From assembly GCA_900319385.1 (NCBI GenBank), contig ONOG01000020.1, positions 92,973 to 156,972 on the forward strand: a stretch of 64,000 bases of DNA, read 5' to 3'. The DNA comes from an uncultured Prevotellaceae bacterium (GTDB lineage Bacteria > Bacteroidota > Bacteroidia > Bacteroidales > Bacteroidaceae). The position numbers were made by a program, and so were the translations under genes. A model generated the notes under the pieces. It made no database searches, was not told the origin of the DNA, and worked only from the letters and a program-made list of their open reading frames with translations. This document shows, piece after piece, positions 9,286 through 17,283 of this stretch. Each line of letters opens with the position of its first letter. Position 1 is the stretch's first letter.

Positions 9286-10377
9286 ATGAATGCGCAACGT
9301 CTTGACCTCCGCCATCGCATTGCCCTCGAAGCAGCCCACCACCTGCAGCAGGACATCAACCGCCGACACCCACTGCGGCAGTTATTCTGGGAGTGTACCC
9401 TGCGCTGCAACGTGCATTGCCGCCATTGTGGCAGCGACTGCAAGCAACTGGCAGGCGTGCAGGACATGCCCGCCGCCGACTTCCTGCATGTGCTCGACAG
9501 CATCGCCAGCAAATGCAATCCTCACGACGTGTTTGTCATCATCACAGGCGGTGAACCATTGCTGCGCAACGACCTGGAGCAGGTGGGTCGGCAAATCTTC
9601 GAACGAGGATTCCCCTGGGGCATGGTCAGCAATGGGCTATTGCTCACACCCGAACGCTTCGAAGCCCTTCGTCATGCAGGACTCCATTCGCTCACCATCA
9701 GCCTCGACGGACTTGCCGACGACCACAACTGGCTGCGAGGACACAAGGAAAGTTTTCAGCGTGCCAGCCAAGCCATCGACATCGCATTGGGACATCCGCA
9801 AGTGGCTTTCGACGTTGTCACCTGTGTCAACCAGCGCAACTTCAGCCACCTCGCCGACATTCGCGACTTCCTCATCGAAAAGGGTCTGAAAGGATGGCGT
9901 TTGTTCACCATCTTCCCCGTCGGACGCGCAGCCCACGACCCCGAACTACAGCTCAGCAGCGAGCAGCGTCGCCAGCTCCTCGACTTCATCCGTCAGACGC
10001 GACGCGAGGGACGCATCCATGCCGCATTCGGTTGTGAAGGCTATTTCGGCAATTACGAAGGCGACGTGCGCGACCAGTTCTTCCACTGCCAAGCCGGCAT
10101 CACCGTAGGCAGCATCATGGCCGACGGCTCCATCGCAGCCTGCGCCTCCATCCGTGCCGACTACCACCAAGGCAACATTTACCGTGGCGACGATTTCATG
10201 GACGTATGGGAACAACGCTACCTACCCCACCGCAACCGCGAGTGGATGCGCACAGGTCTCTGCGAATCATGCTCACATTGGCGCTACTGCCAAGGCGGAG
10301 CCCTCCACCTGCGCGATGCCGAAGGCAAACTCATCCTTTGCCCCCTGCAAAGGTTAAAGACTCAATTAACGTCTTAA
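9286..10377 (+). CDS. radical SAM enzyme of a lipoprotein-associated rSAM system
   Basis: 363 residues from ATG 9286. The cluster motif is C41-NVH-C45-RH-C48, preceded by WECTLR, and the SAM-binding GGE is in IITGGEPLLR. A C-terminal Cys-rich, SPASM-like part carries FHCQAG, AACASIR, LCESCSHWRYCQGG and ILCP, enough to hold auxiliary Fe-S clusters. Enzymes of this type modify peptides. The next gene, 38 bp downstream, encodes a small lipoprotein with a conserved-looking C-terminus. This matches the bioinformatically described Bacteroidetes rSAM/lipoprotein pair (TIGR04133/TIGR04134, as I recall it). The chemistry is unknown to me. Confidence 0.85.
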   Translation: MNAQRLDLRHRIALEAAHHLQQDINRRHPLRQLFWECTLRCNVHCRHCGSDCKQLAGVQDMPAADFLHVLDSIASKCNPHDVFVIITGGEPLLRNDLEQVGRQIFERGFPWGMVSNGLLLTPERFEALRHAGLHSLTISLDGLADDHNWLRGHKESFQRASQAIDIALGHPQVAFDVVTCVNQRNFSHLADIRDFLIEKGLKGWRLFTIFPVGRAAHDPELQLSSEQRRQLLDFIRQTRREGRIHAAFGCEGYFGNYEGDVRDQFFHCQAGITVGSIMADGSIAACASIRADYHQGNIYRGDDFMDVWEQRYLPHRNREWMRTGLCESCSHWRYCQGGALHLRDAEGKLILCPLQRLKTQLTS

Positions 10378-10415
10378 CTTCCGACAGTTAACTCAGACAA
10401 TAAAACCACAAAATC

Positions 10416-10703
10416 ATGAAAAAGAAAATCCAAGTCCTCACCACCCTCCTGCTCACAGGTCTCATTAGTTTGTTAGGCTTCACTTCGTGTGGTTCGCAGA
10501 AGAAGGCCCTCGAAGAAAAGCAACGCCAGGAAGAAGCCGCACGTCGCGAAGCCGAAGAAGAAGCCCGTCGTACCGAACAAGCCAGGATAAAAGAACAGGA
10601 ACGCCTCGCCAAGGAGGCAGCACGTCGTCGTGCCGAACTCGAGCGTCAGAAGCTCGTCTATGGACCACCCACCACCGACTTCCGTCCCAACATCGACCGT
10701 TGA
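10416..10703 (+). CDS. small rSAM-associated lipoprotein, probable modification substrate
   Basis: 95 residues. A type II-like signal (KKKIQVLTTLLLTGLISLLGFTSC) gives a lipidated Cys near residue 25. Residues about 30-78 are a highly charged Glu/Arg/Lys helix, likely a coiled coil. The end is LVYGPPTTDFRPNIDR; a Tyr-Gly-x-Pro turn of this kind closes the lipoproteins of the rSAM/lipoprotein family. It follows the rSAM gene directly, so the tail is the likely target of the enzyme (inference). It could instead be a structural envelope lipoprotein. Confidence 0.8.
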   Translation: MKKKIQVLTTLLLTGLISLLGFTSCGSQKKALEEKQRQEEAARREAEEEARRTEQARIKEQERLAKEAARRRAELERQKLVYGPPTTDFRPNIDR

Positions 10704-10767
10704 CGGATTCGCTTTCCCCCAACGATCGTCCATAGCCCTGAAGACCCTATCTGAAAAATAGCCGTTG

Positions 10768-10928
10768 TGCAGCGTGAAAGAAGATGGGGTGCACTACGTA
10801 TGAAATGACTGTGCACAGCGAGATAATTTGCAGTGCACTGCAAATATCATTCAGTGTGCACAACCAACGTCATCCGCAGTGCACTGTAAAGAAATTTGCA
10901 GTGCACTGCTTTTTTAATGGCTATGCAC
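10768..10928. repeat. array of GTGCAC palindromes at 21-23 bp spacing
   Basis: GTGCAC begins at 10790, 10811, 10833, 10856, 10879 and 10901, with one-base variants at 10768 (GTGCAG) and 10923 (ATGCAC). The steps are 22, 21, 22, 23, 23, 22 and 22 bp. Three cores extend to GCAGTGCACTG(C/T), and the one at 10826-10845 is a perfect 20-bp palindrome. The DNA between cores is mostly different. It fills the gap between the lipoprotein gene and the 3' end of hisB. Confidence 0.85.
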
Positions 10929-10966
10929 AAACCTTATGATTATAATGACTAAGCTATGCAGTCCCA

Positions 10967-12031
10967 CTACAACACCCCTTTACTGCTGGGTAGCTGGTAG
11001 TTGTAGATATCACGTCGGACAGCCATGCGGAGGCTACGGGCAAAGGCCTTGAAGATGCCTTCAATCTTATGGTGTTCGTTCTGTCCTTCGGCACGGACAT
11101 GAAGATTCATGCAGGCTGCATCGGAGAGGGATTTGAAGAAATGGAGGAACATCTCGGTGGGCATTTCGCCGATGCGTTCACGCCGGAAGTCGGCATCCCA
11201 TACCAACCAGGGACGTCCGCCAAAGTCGAGTGCAACCTGACAGAGGCAATCGTCCATGGGCAGGCAGTAGCCATAGCGTTCGATACCACGTTTGTTGCCC
11301 AGCGCACGCAGCAGGCACTGCCCGAGAGCGAGTCCTGTGTCTTCGATGGTGTGATGCTCATCGACGTTGAGGTCGCCGTTGACACGAATGTAGAGGTCGA
11401 TATTGCCATGACGGGCAATCTGCTCAAGCATGTGGTCAAAGAAACCGAGGCCGGTCGCGATATCGGCCTTGCCTGTGCCATCGATACAGAGACGGATGTC
11501 GATGTCGGTTTCCTTGGTCGTACGTCGGACAGAAGCGGTACGTTCGCCGGCAAAGAGGATTTCTGCCACACGGTCCCAGTTCATTTCTTCGTTCAGAATC
11601 AAAGATTTACAACCGAGATTGCGTGCCAACTGTGCGTCAGTATCACGGTCGCCCACGACGTAGCTGTTCTCCAAGTCGTAGTCGCCCTGGAGATACTTCG
11701 TAAGCATAGCGGTTCCAGGCTTGCGCGTAGGCAGATTTTCATGCGGGAAAGAGCGGTCGATGAGTATGTCGTCGAAGTCGATGCCCTCGTCATGCAGCGT
11801 CTGCAGCATCAGCTTGTGCGTAGGCCAAAAAGTGTCTTCGGGATAAGACGATGTGCCAAGCCCGTCTTGGTTGCTGACCATGACGAAGCGGAAGTCGGTA
11901 TGCTGACGCAGGAAATACAGGTTGCGGATTACGCCTGGCAGAAAGCGGAACTTGTCGAACGAGTCAATCTGTTCGTCTTCCGGTTCACGCAGGATGGTGC
12001 CGTCGCGGTCGAGGAAAAGAAGTCGGGTCAT
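10967..12031 (-). CDS. hisB: bifunctional histidinol-phosphatase / imidazoleglycerol-phosphate dehydratase
   Basis: 354 residues, a fusion catalysing steps 6 and 8 of histidine synthesis. The HAD phosphatase half (1-165) shows FLDRDGTIL with the nucleophile Asp, VSNQDG and [11 protein letters not shown]. The dehydratase half (about 170-354) shows [30 protein letters not shown] and [19 protein letters not shown], the His/Glu motifs that bind two Mn ions. Last gene of the operon; its ATG overlaps the hisC stop by 4 bp (ATGA). Right after it comes the GTGCAC array. Confidence 0.97.
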   Translation of the reverse strand: MTRLLFLDRDGTILREPEDEQIDSFDKFRFLPGVIRNLYFLRQHTDFRFVMVSNQDGLGTSSYPEDTFWPTHKLMLQTLHDEGIDFDDILIDRSFPHENLPTRKPGTAMLTKYLQGDYDLENSYVVGDRDTDAQLARNLGCKSLILNEEMNWDRVAEILFAGERTASVRRTTKETDIDIRLCIDGTGKADIATGLGFFDHMLEQIARHGNIDLYIRVNGDLNVDEHHTIEDTGLALGQCLLRALGNKRGIERYGYCLPMDDCLCQVALDFGGRPWLVWDADFRRERIGEMPTEMFLHFFKSLSDAACMNLHVRAEGQNEHHKIEGIFKAFARSLRMAVRRDIYNYQLPSSKGVL

Positions 12032-13062
12032 AGGCTGCGGAGGGCTTTGAGTAGTTTTTCGTTTTCATATTTCGTACCGATGGTAATGCGCAGGCAGTTG
12101 TGACACAGATGCACATTGGTGCGATTGCGTACGATGATTCCCTGCGACACCAGGTACTGATAGATAGCATTGGCATCGCTGACACGAGCCAAAAAGAAAT
12201 TCGCGTCGGAAGGATAGACTTTCTCGCAGAGAGGCAACTGGGCAAAGGCTTGCATGAGGGCTGTGCGTGCCTCACGGATGAGGACGATGTTTTGGTGAAT
12301 TTTCGTCTGATCGCCGAGTACCTCCAGTGCCTTCTGCTGGGTGAGTGTGTTGACGTTGTAGGGATATTTCACCTTGTTCATCAGTCCGATGATTTCCTGC
12401 GATGCAAACGCCATGCCCAGACGGATGGCGGCACATCCAAAAGCTTTGGAGAAGGTGTTGAGCACCACGAGACCTGCATAGCGTCCGATGTCGAGGCGGA
12501 AAGGCCGTTGGTCAGAGAAATCGCTATAAGCCTCATCGACGACGACGATGCCGTCGAAACGTTCCAACACAGCCTCTATCTCGCTGCGACGCAGGGCATT
12601 GCCTGTCGGATTGTTGGGAGAACAGATGAATACAAGCTTGGTTTTCTGATCGCAGGCCTTCAGCAGTTCGTCAGCATGAAACTGAAACTGCTCATCGAGC
12701 GACACACGACGATACTCCACATCGTTCACATCGGCACACACTTCGTACATACCATACGTAGGGTCGATAGCAACGACATTATCCACGCCTGGCCTGCAGA
12801 AAATCCGGAAAAGCAGGTCGATGGCCTCGTCGCTTCCGTTGCCGAGAAACATATTCTCCGTCCGAACCTGCTTGATAGGCGCAATCTGTGCCTTCAACGC
12901 TTCCTGCATAGGGTCGGGATAGCGGTTCAATGGATAGTTGTAAGGACTCTCGTTGGCATCGAGAAACACATCAGCCTTCTTGCCCTTAAACTCGTCGCGG
13001 GCACAAGAGTAAGGCTTTAGAGCCCAGATGTTTGGGCGGACTAAGTCTATTAACGCTTTCAT
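12028..13062 (-). CDS. hisC: histidinol-phosphate aminotransferase
   Basis: 344 residues, a fold-type I PLP enzyme that converts imidazole acetol phosphate and glutamate to histidinol phosphate. Motifs are the N-terminal [56 protein letters not shown] and the PLP lysine in [15 protein letters not shown]. The length is normal. It overlaps hisD and hisB by 4 bp on each side, so the three genes are likely translationally coupled. Confidence 0.97.
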   Translation of the reverse strand: MKALIDLVRPNIWALKPYSCARDEFKGKKADVFLDANESPYNYPLNRYPDPMQEALKAQIAPIKQVRTENMFLGNGSDEAIDLLFRIFCRPGVDNVVAIDPTYGMYEVCADVNDVEYRRVSLDEQFQFHADELLKACDQKTKLVFICSPNNPTGNALRRSEIEAVLERFDGIVVVDEAYSDFSDQRPFRLDIGRYAGLVVLNTFSKAFGCAAIRLGMAFASQEIIGLMNKVKYPYNVNTLTQQKALEVLGDQTKIHQNIVLIREARTALMQAFAQLPLCEKVYPSDANFFLARVSDANAIYQYLVSQGIIVRNRTNVHLCHNCLRITIGTKYENEKLLKALRSL

Positions 13063-14354
13063 TGCTTGATGGATTCAATTCTGACACACATCGCATTCCG
13101 GTGTGCCTCCAGCTGTTCGTTTTCTGCCATCAGACAGACGGCAGGACCGATGGAGCAAATGCCCTCGGCCGAGAGATGTTGATAAGTGATTTTACGGCAG
13201 AAGCTGTCGAGTGACACACCGCTGAAGGCACGGGCATATCCACTTGTCGGCAGGGTGTGATTCGTGCCTGAAGCATAGTCTCCCGCACTCTCACAACTGT
13301 AATGGCCCAAGAACACACTGCCCGCATTGATCACCTGTTCACCCAGATCTGCATAGCTGTCAACCGAGAGAATCAAGTGTTCGGGAGCGTAGGCATTGAC
13401 CAGATTCATCGCTTCGTCGCTGTCGTGCACGAGGACAAAGCGGCTGTTCTGCAGCGAAGCGTCAGCCATGTCGCGACGCGGGAGCAACTGGAGTTGTCGC
13501 ATCACCTCGTCCGCCACCCGTTGCAGCATCGTCTCGCTCCAGCTGACCAACAGCACCTGGCTGTCGCGTCCATGTTCGGCCTGCGAAAGCAAATCCGCTG
13601 CCACAAACACAGGATTCGACGTGTCGTCCGCCACCACAGCAACTTCCGACGGACCTGCCGGCATGTCGATAGCCACACCGTCCAGCTGAACCGCCTGTTT
13701 GGCAGCCATGACATACTGATTGCCTGGTCCAAAGATTTTGTCCACCTTCGGCACCGTTTCCGTTCCGTAAGCCATCGCTCCGACTGCCTGCACACCACCT
13801 ATTTTATAGATACGGTTCACACCGGCAATGCGAGCAGCCACCAAGATCGCCGGATGCAATTTGCCCTCACGGTTCGGAGGCGAACACAGCACGATGTCTC
13901 GACAGCCGGCAATGCGAGCCGGAGTGGCAAGCATGAGGACCGTCGAAAACAGCGGAGCCGTACCCCCAGGGATGTAGAGACCGACACGCTCGATCGCTAC
14001 CGACCGCTGCCAGCACACCACACCCCTTGCCGTCTCTATCTTCTTACCATCGAAACGCTGCGCCTCGTGAAATGTCGAGATGTTGCGATGCGCCAGCCGC
14101 AGAGCGTCTTTCAGTTCGTCCGACACGAGCGCCTCCGCTTCCTGCATCTCCGTTTCGCTCACCTGCAGGGCGTCGAGCACGACACCGTCAAACTGCTGTT
14201 CGTAGCGCAACACAGCAGCATCGCCCTCGCGACGCACGTCGGTGAGCACATTCCCCACCGTCTCTCGCAGCACCGTCAAGTCCTTGTGTGGACGAGCGCA
14301 AAGAGCGTCCCACTCATCGCGCTGCGGGTATTTTATGATTCTAAAATTTTCCAA
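13059..14354 (-). CDS. hisD: histidinol dehydrogenase, unusual start
   Basis: About 431 residues. It oxidises histidinol to histidine using NAD and zinc. Motifs are [68 protein letters not shown] and [24 protein letters not shown]. No ATG lies where family members begin (before RIIKYP). The nearest candidate is TTG at 14354; a GTG at 14501 would add a leader coded by a dispersed repeat. The repeat insertion probably replaced the original start region. The frame downstream is intact. Confidence 0.9.
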   Translation of the reverse strand: MENFRIIKYPQRDEWDALCARPHKDLTVLRETVGNVLTDVRREGDAAVLRYEQQFDGVVLDALQVSETEMQEAEALVSDELKDALRLAHRNISTFHEAQRFDGKKIETARGVVCWQRSVAIERVGLYIPGGTAPLFSTVLMLATPARIAGCRDIVLCSPPNREGKLHPAILVAARIAGVNRIYKIGGVQAVGAMAYGTETVPKVDKIFGPGNQYVMAAKQAVQLDGVAIDMPAGPSEVAVVADDTSNPVFVAADLLSQAEHGRDSQVLLVSWSETMLQRVADEVMRQLQLLPRRDMADASLQNSRFVLVHDSDEAMNLVNAYAPEHLILSVDSYADLGEQVINAGSVFLGHYSCESAGDYASGTNHTLPTSGYARAFSGVSLDSFCRKITYQHLSAEGICSIGPAVCLMAENEQLEAHRNAMCVRIESIKQ

Positions 14355-14362
14355 TTTCCAAT

Positions 14363-14509
14363 TAATTGTGTTTTGAAGACAACTTTGGACAACTTTGGAC
14401 AACTTTGGACAACATGGGACAACGATTGCGTACTGTGTGTGACTATATGGTTGTTGTCCTTGGTTGTCATGTGTTGTCTTGGTTGTCTTGTGGGGATTCA
14501 CTTTTCACT
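14363..14509 (+). repeat. long imperfect palindrome of GACAAC/GTTGTC units, copy 1
   Basis: The left half has GACAAC steps every 10 bp (AACTTTGGAC three times, then AACATGGGAC). A spacer of about 27 bp follows, then a right half of GTTGTC steps. The same sequence stands at 24441-24579 in the same orientation but with one 10-bp unit fewer. Here it separates hisG from hisD. Confidence 0.85.
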
Positions 14510-14568
14510 CTTTATCTTCGTTGTACTTCGTACTTTGTAATTTGTACTTCCTTTTCACTTTTCACTTT

Positions 14569-15429
14569 TCATAATATCATCTTCTCAATCGGCAGCACCA
14601 ATATACCTTCAGCACCCAGCGACTTCAGCTGGCCGATAATCTCCCAAAAGCGACGTTCGTCCAGCACCGTATGAATGCTACTCCACCCCTCCGTCGCCAG
14701 CGGCATGACAGTGGGACTCTTGATGCCAGGCAGCACCGCGATGATGTCCTGTACACGTTCGGTCGGCGCATTCATCAGCACGTAGCGCTTGTCCTCCGCC
14801 GCCTTCACCGCCTCCATGCGGAAGAGCAGTTCGTCCAGGATTTCACGCTTCTCCGCCGACAGCCCAGTATGGCCAATCAGCAAAGCCTCGCTCCGCATCA
14901 CGACCTCCACCTCCTTCAGGTTATTCGACACCAGCGTCGAACCCGAACTGACGATGTCGAAGATGCCGTCGCTCAGACCGATACCCGGAGCAATCTCCAC
15001 CGAACCCTGAATCACATGGATATGAGCATGCACGCCCCGCTCGTCGAGGAAGCGGCGAAGAATCTGCGGGTAGCTCGTCGCGATCGTCCTCCCCTCAAAC
15101 CACTCTACACCCTCGTAGCGCTCAGCCTTCGGGATGGCCAACGACAGCCGGCACTTCGAAAAACCCAGCCGACGGATCAGCTGAGCCTCCGACCCACGTT
15201 CCACAAACTCGTTCTCGCCGACGATGCCGATGTCGGCCACGCCGCTCCCGACCGTCTGCGGGATGTCGTCGTCGCGCAGGTAGAGCACTTCGAGCGGAAA
15301 GTTGGACGACTCGACCAGCAACGTACGCTTCACCGAGCCCACCTTCACGCCAGCCTCGCGCAGCAGCGCCATCGTGTCCTCGTTCAGCCTGCCCTTCGAC
15401 TGGACAGCAATTCTCAATAGTTCAGCCAT
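14569..15429 (-). CDS. hisG: ATP phosphoribosyltransferase, long form
   Basis: 286 residues, the first and committed step of histidine synthesis (ATP plus PRPP). The catalytic part has LRIAVQSKGRLNEDTMALL, GVADIGIVGENEF, and the PRPP loop DIVSSGSTLVSNNLKEVE. The C-terminal about 75 residues (YVLMNAPTERVQDIIAVLPGIKSPTVMPL.. SIHTVLDE) are the ACT-like regulatory domain of the hexameric long form, so HisZ is not needed and histidine feedback is expected. First gene of hisGDCB, 215 bp before hisD because of the repeat between them. Confidence 0.97.
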   Translation of the reverse strand: MAELLRIAVQSKGRLNEDTMALLREAGVKVGSVKRTLLVESSNFPLEVLYLRDDDIPQTVGSGVADIGIVGENEFVERGSEAQLIRRLGFSKCRLSLAIPKAERYEGVEWFEGRTIATSYPQILRRFLDERGVHAHIHVIQGSVEIAPGIGLSDGIFDIVSSGSTLVSNNLKEVEVVMRSEALLIGHTGLSAEKREILDELLFRMEAVKAAEDKRYVLMNAPTERVQDIIAVLPGIKSPTVMPLATEGWSSIHTVLDERRFWEIIGQLKSLGAEGILVLPIEKMIL

Positions 15430-15487
15430 AGCTAAAAAAAGTTATTTTTACTGGGGTCGCCACGACCCATTGATTACATTTAAGTCG

Positions 15488-15517
15488 CAAAGTTACACAT
15501 TTTCTTTCGAACACAAA
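15488..15517 (-). promoter_or_regulatory. hisG promoter
   Basis: On the minus strand, TTTG (15517-15514), 18 bp, then TAACTTTG (15495-15488), about 60 bp before the hisG ATG. No leader peptide or T-box was recognised. Confidence 0.6.
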
Positions 15518-15632
15518 GCATCGTCGGGGCGAAAACTGACAATTTGCAATCATTTTCCGCTCAATCAGAGCTAAGCAAACAGCAGAACAGGCTTTGTTTT
15601 TCCCCAGTCAGAGACAAAAAAAGTGCAGGCCG

Positions 15633-15664
15633 TTTGGCTGGCTTTCAGTAAATTCGTAACTTTG
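15633..15664 (+). promoter_or_regulatory. promoter of the polytopic membrane protein gene
   Basis: TTTG (15633-15636), 20 bp, TAACTTTG (15657-15664): a full match to the Bacteroidetes consensus, 15 bp before the ATG at 15680. It excludes the farther upstream start at 15623. Confidence 0.75.
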
Positions 15665-15679
15665 CACCATTGTTTTCTA

Positions 15680-16969
15680 ATGTCTGGACCGAAACTAAGT
15701 GCGAATCAAGTGAAACTGGACCTACGACTACGGGGCAACGAAGCCCGAACCTATACATTGTGCGCCATGGCCATCGCCCTGGTGACGTGCGTAACCTTAA
15801 GTGCGAACTGGTGGAATGGCCTGTCGGATATGTACTACGATTATTTTGTGTCGGAATGGATGATCAACTACGAAGGAGGTTTTGTGCGTCGGGGGCTGAC
15901 GGGGCAGTTATTGCTGTGGCTGACCCAGTTGACGCACTGGCCGCTGCACTTAACGGTTGTGTGGATTGACATCTTTTCTGCTGCCGCGGCGGTGAGTACG
16001 GTGGTCGTGCTGTGTCTGCGTCGCGGGTGGTATCCGCTGCTGCCGCTTGCCATCTTGGTGGGGGCTCTGGGTCACTACAGGCGCGATTTTCTTGTGCTGC
16101 TGATGGTGTTTGGTGTGTGGTGGCTGCTGGTGCGCTGGCTGAAGCACGGTGGGGGGGCTTGTCTGGCGGGGTTCGTCGGGCTGCTCTCTCTACTGATTCT
16201 CAGCTACGAACCGGCGTTCTTTTTCACGGTGCCCATCTCGATGGTGGTGTGTGCCTGGCGGCTGAGGGCTCGCCACGGCCGACTGGCTGCGATGTGCCGT
16301 CTGGCAGCCATCTTCGCTGTTCCCTTGCTGGCTATGGCTCTTGTCTGCCACTTCAACGGTTCGGTGGCTACGGCCGACGCGATTTGGAATTCGTGGCTGC
16401 CTTATATCAGCGACTATTACGGTGCGGACAAACCGATGGGCTGTGGTGTGGATTTCCTGCGTCTGCCTACGACTGATGCTTTTGCCTTGCATCTGCGGAT
16501 GAATTATGGCATCGGCAGCGAGGGGGCTCCGCTGGGTTTCCATCCCAATATGATTCTGGCCGAGGTGCTGATGCTGGGTGCGATGCTCTACCTGACGGCG
16601 ATGATGCCGATCGTGGGTATAAAAAGTGCTTCGGAGAGGGCTCGCCGCGAGGGTCTGCTGCTGGGCGACGTCTATGTGGTGCAGTTGCTGGGGCTGCTGC
16701 CAATGCTGACGGTGCTGTCGTGCGACTTCGGACGGACAATGCTCTGTCTGATTTACTCGACGACGGTGCTGGTGCACTTGCTGAGCAGTGCGGAATTGTG
16801 GATGGAGGTGCCGCTGGTGCATGGGTTGTCGGTACGTTTGCTCAGTCTGACTGACCGCTGGCCGTGGCTGCGTTGGTGGTGGGTGTATGTGCTGGTGCTG
16901 TTGTGTGTTCCGTTTAACTTTGTCAATGGGGTGTCGTTTTCGACGCCGCTCATCCGATCGTTTTTATAA
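15680..16969 (+). CDS. polytopic membrane protein of unknown function
   Basis: 429 residues with roughly ten hydrophobic segments. After the first span comes YYDYFVSEWMINYEGGFVRRGLTGQ, a motif I associate with membrane proteins in surface polysaccharide regions, but no reaction is known to me. Large loops carry GADKPMGCGVDFLRLP and NYGIGSEGAPLGFHPNM. The multispan layout with short charged loops resembles GT-C transferases or polysaccharide polymerases; this is only inference. The start is set by the promoter directly upstream. It precedes the prenyltransferase, HAD phosphatase and glycosyltransferase genes, which would suit envelope glycan work. Confidence 0.75.
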   Translation: MSGPKLSANQVKLDLRLRGNEARTYTLCAMAIALVTCVTLSANWWNGLSDMYYDYFVSEWMINYEGGFVRRGLTGQLLLWLTQLTHWPLHLTVVWIDIFSAAAAVSTVVVLCLRRGWYPLLPLAILVGALGHYRRDFLVLLMVFGVWWLLVRWLKHGGGACLAGFVGLLSLLILSYEPAFFFTVPISMVVCAWRLRARHGRLAAMCRLAAIFAVPLLAMALVCHFNGSVATADAIWNSWLPYISDYYGADKPMGCGVDFLRLPTTDAFALHLRMNYGIGSEGAPLGFHPNMILAEVLMLGAMLYLTAMMPIVGIKSASERARREGLLLGDVYVVQLLGLLPMLTVLSCDFGRTMLCLIYSTTVLVHLLSSAELWMEVPLVHGLSVRLLSLTDRWPWLRWWWVYVLVLLCVPFNFVNGVSFSTPLIRSFL

Positions 16970-17015
16970 AAGTGAAAAGTGAAAAGTGAAAATTAAAAAT
17001 TAAAAATTAAATATT
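16970..17015 (+). repeat. heptamer tract (AAAAGTG then AAAAATT units)
   Basis: Tandem AAAAGTG followed by AAAAATT units separates the membrane protein stop from the palindromic element. Similar tracts fill most gaps of the window. Confidence 0.8.
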
Positions 17016-17180
17016 AAAGTTTCGGATGTTAGGATATCCCACGCAGAGGCGCAGAGAGCGCAGAGTTTTATGATACAGAATAGATACATTTGCGCTGCGT
17101 CTCTGCGCAGAACTTATAATGGGTAATGAGATTCGTCTCTGCGCACTCTGCGCCTCTGCGTGATGATACATACGAAACTT
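17016..17180 (-). repeat. MITE-like palindromic element, CGCAGAGG family, copy 1
   Basis: Both ends read AAGTTTCG(G/T)ATG inward, followed by CACGCAGAGGCGCAGAG. The interior has further CGCAGAG/CTCTGCG arms, so the whole folds back. The reverse complement of nearly the entire element is found at 24608-24834. There is no coding capacity. Confidence 0.85.
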
Positions 17181-17283
17181 ATATTAAAAATGAAAAGTGA
17201 AAAGTGAAAAGTGAAAATTAAAAATTAAAAGTGGAAAGTAACAACTTGTTAACTCGTTAACTCGTAACTTGTCAACTAAAAAA
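17181..17283 (+). repeat. heptamer and octamer tracts leading into the prenyltransferase gene
   Basis: AAAAGTG and AAAAATT heptamers are followed by the octamer block GTTAACTC, GTTAACTC, GTAACTTGTCAAC. The octamer block recurs unchanged at 39637-39680 and near 45360. The likely GTG start of the next gene comes from an AAAAGTG-like unit. Confidence 0.75.

Noticed and set aside
10768..10928. CRISPR or intrinsic terminator set
   Set aside because: The repeated core is only 6-12 bp. The palindromes leave too short a loop for terminators, although the last is followed by T6.
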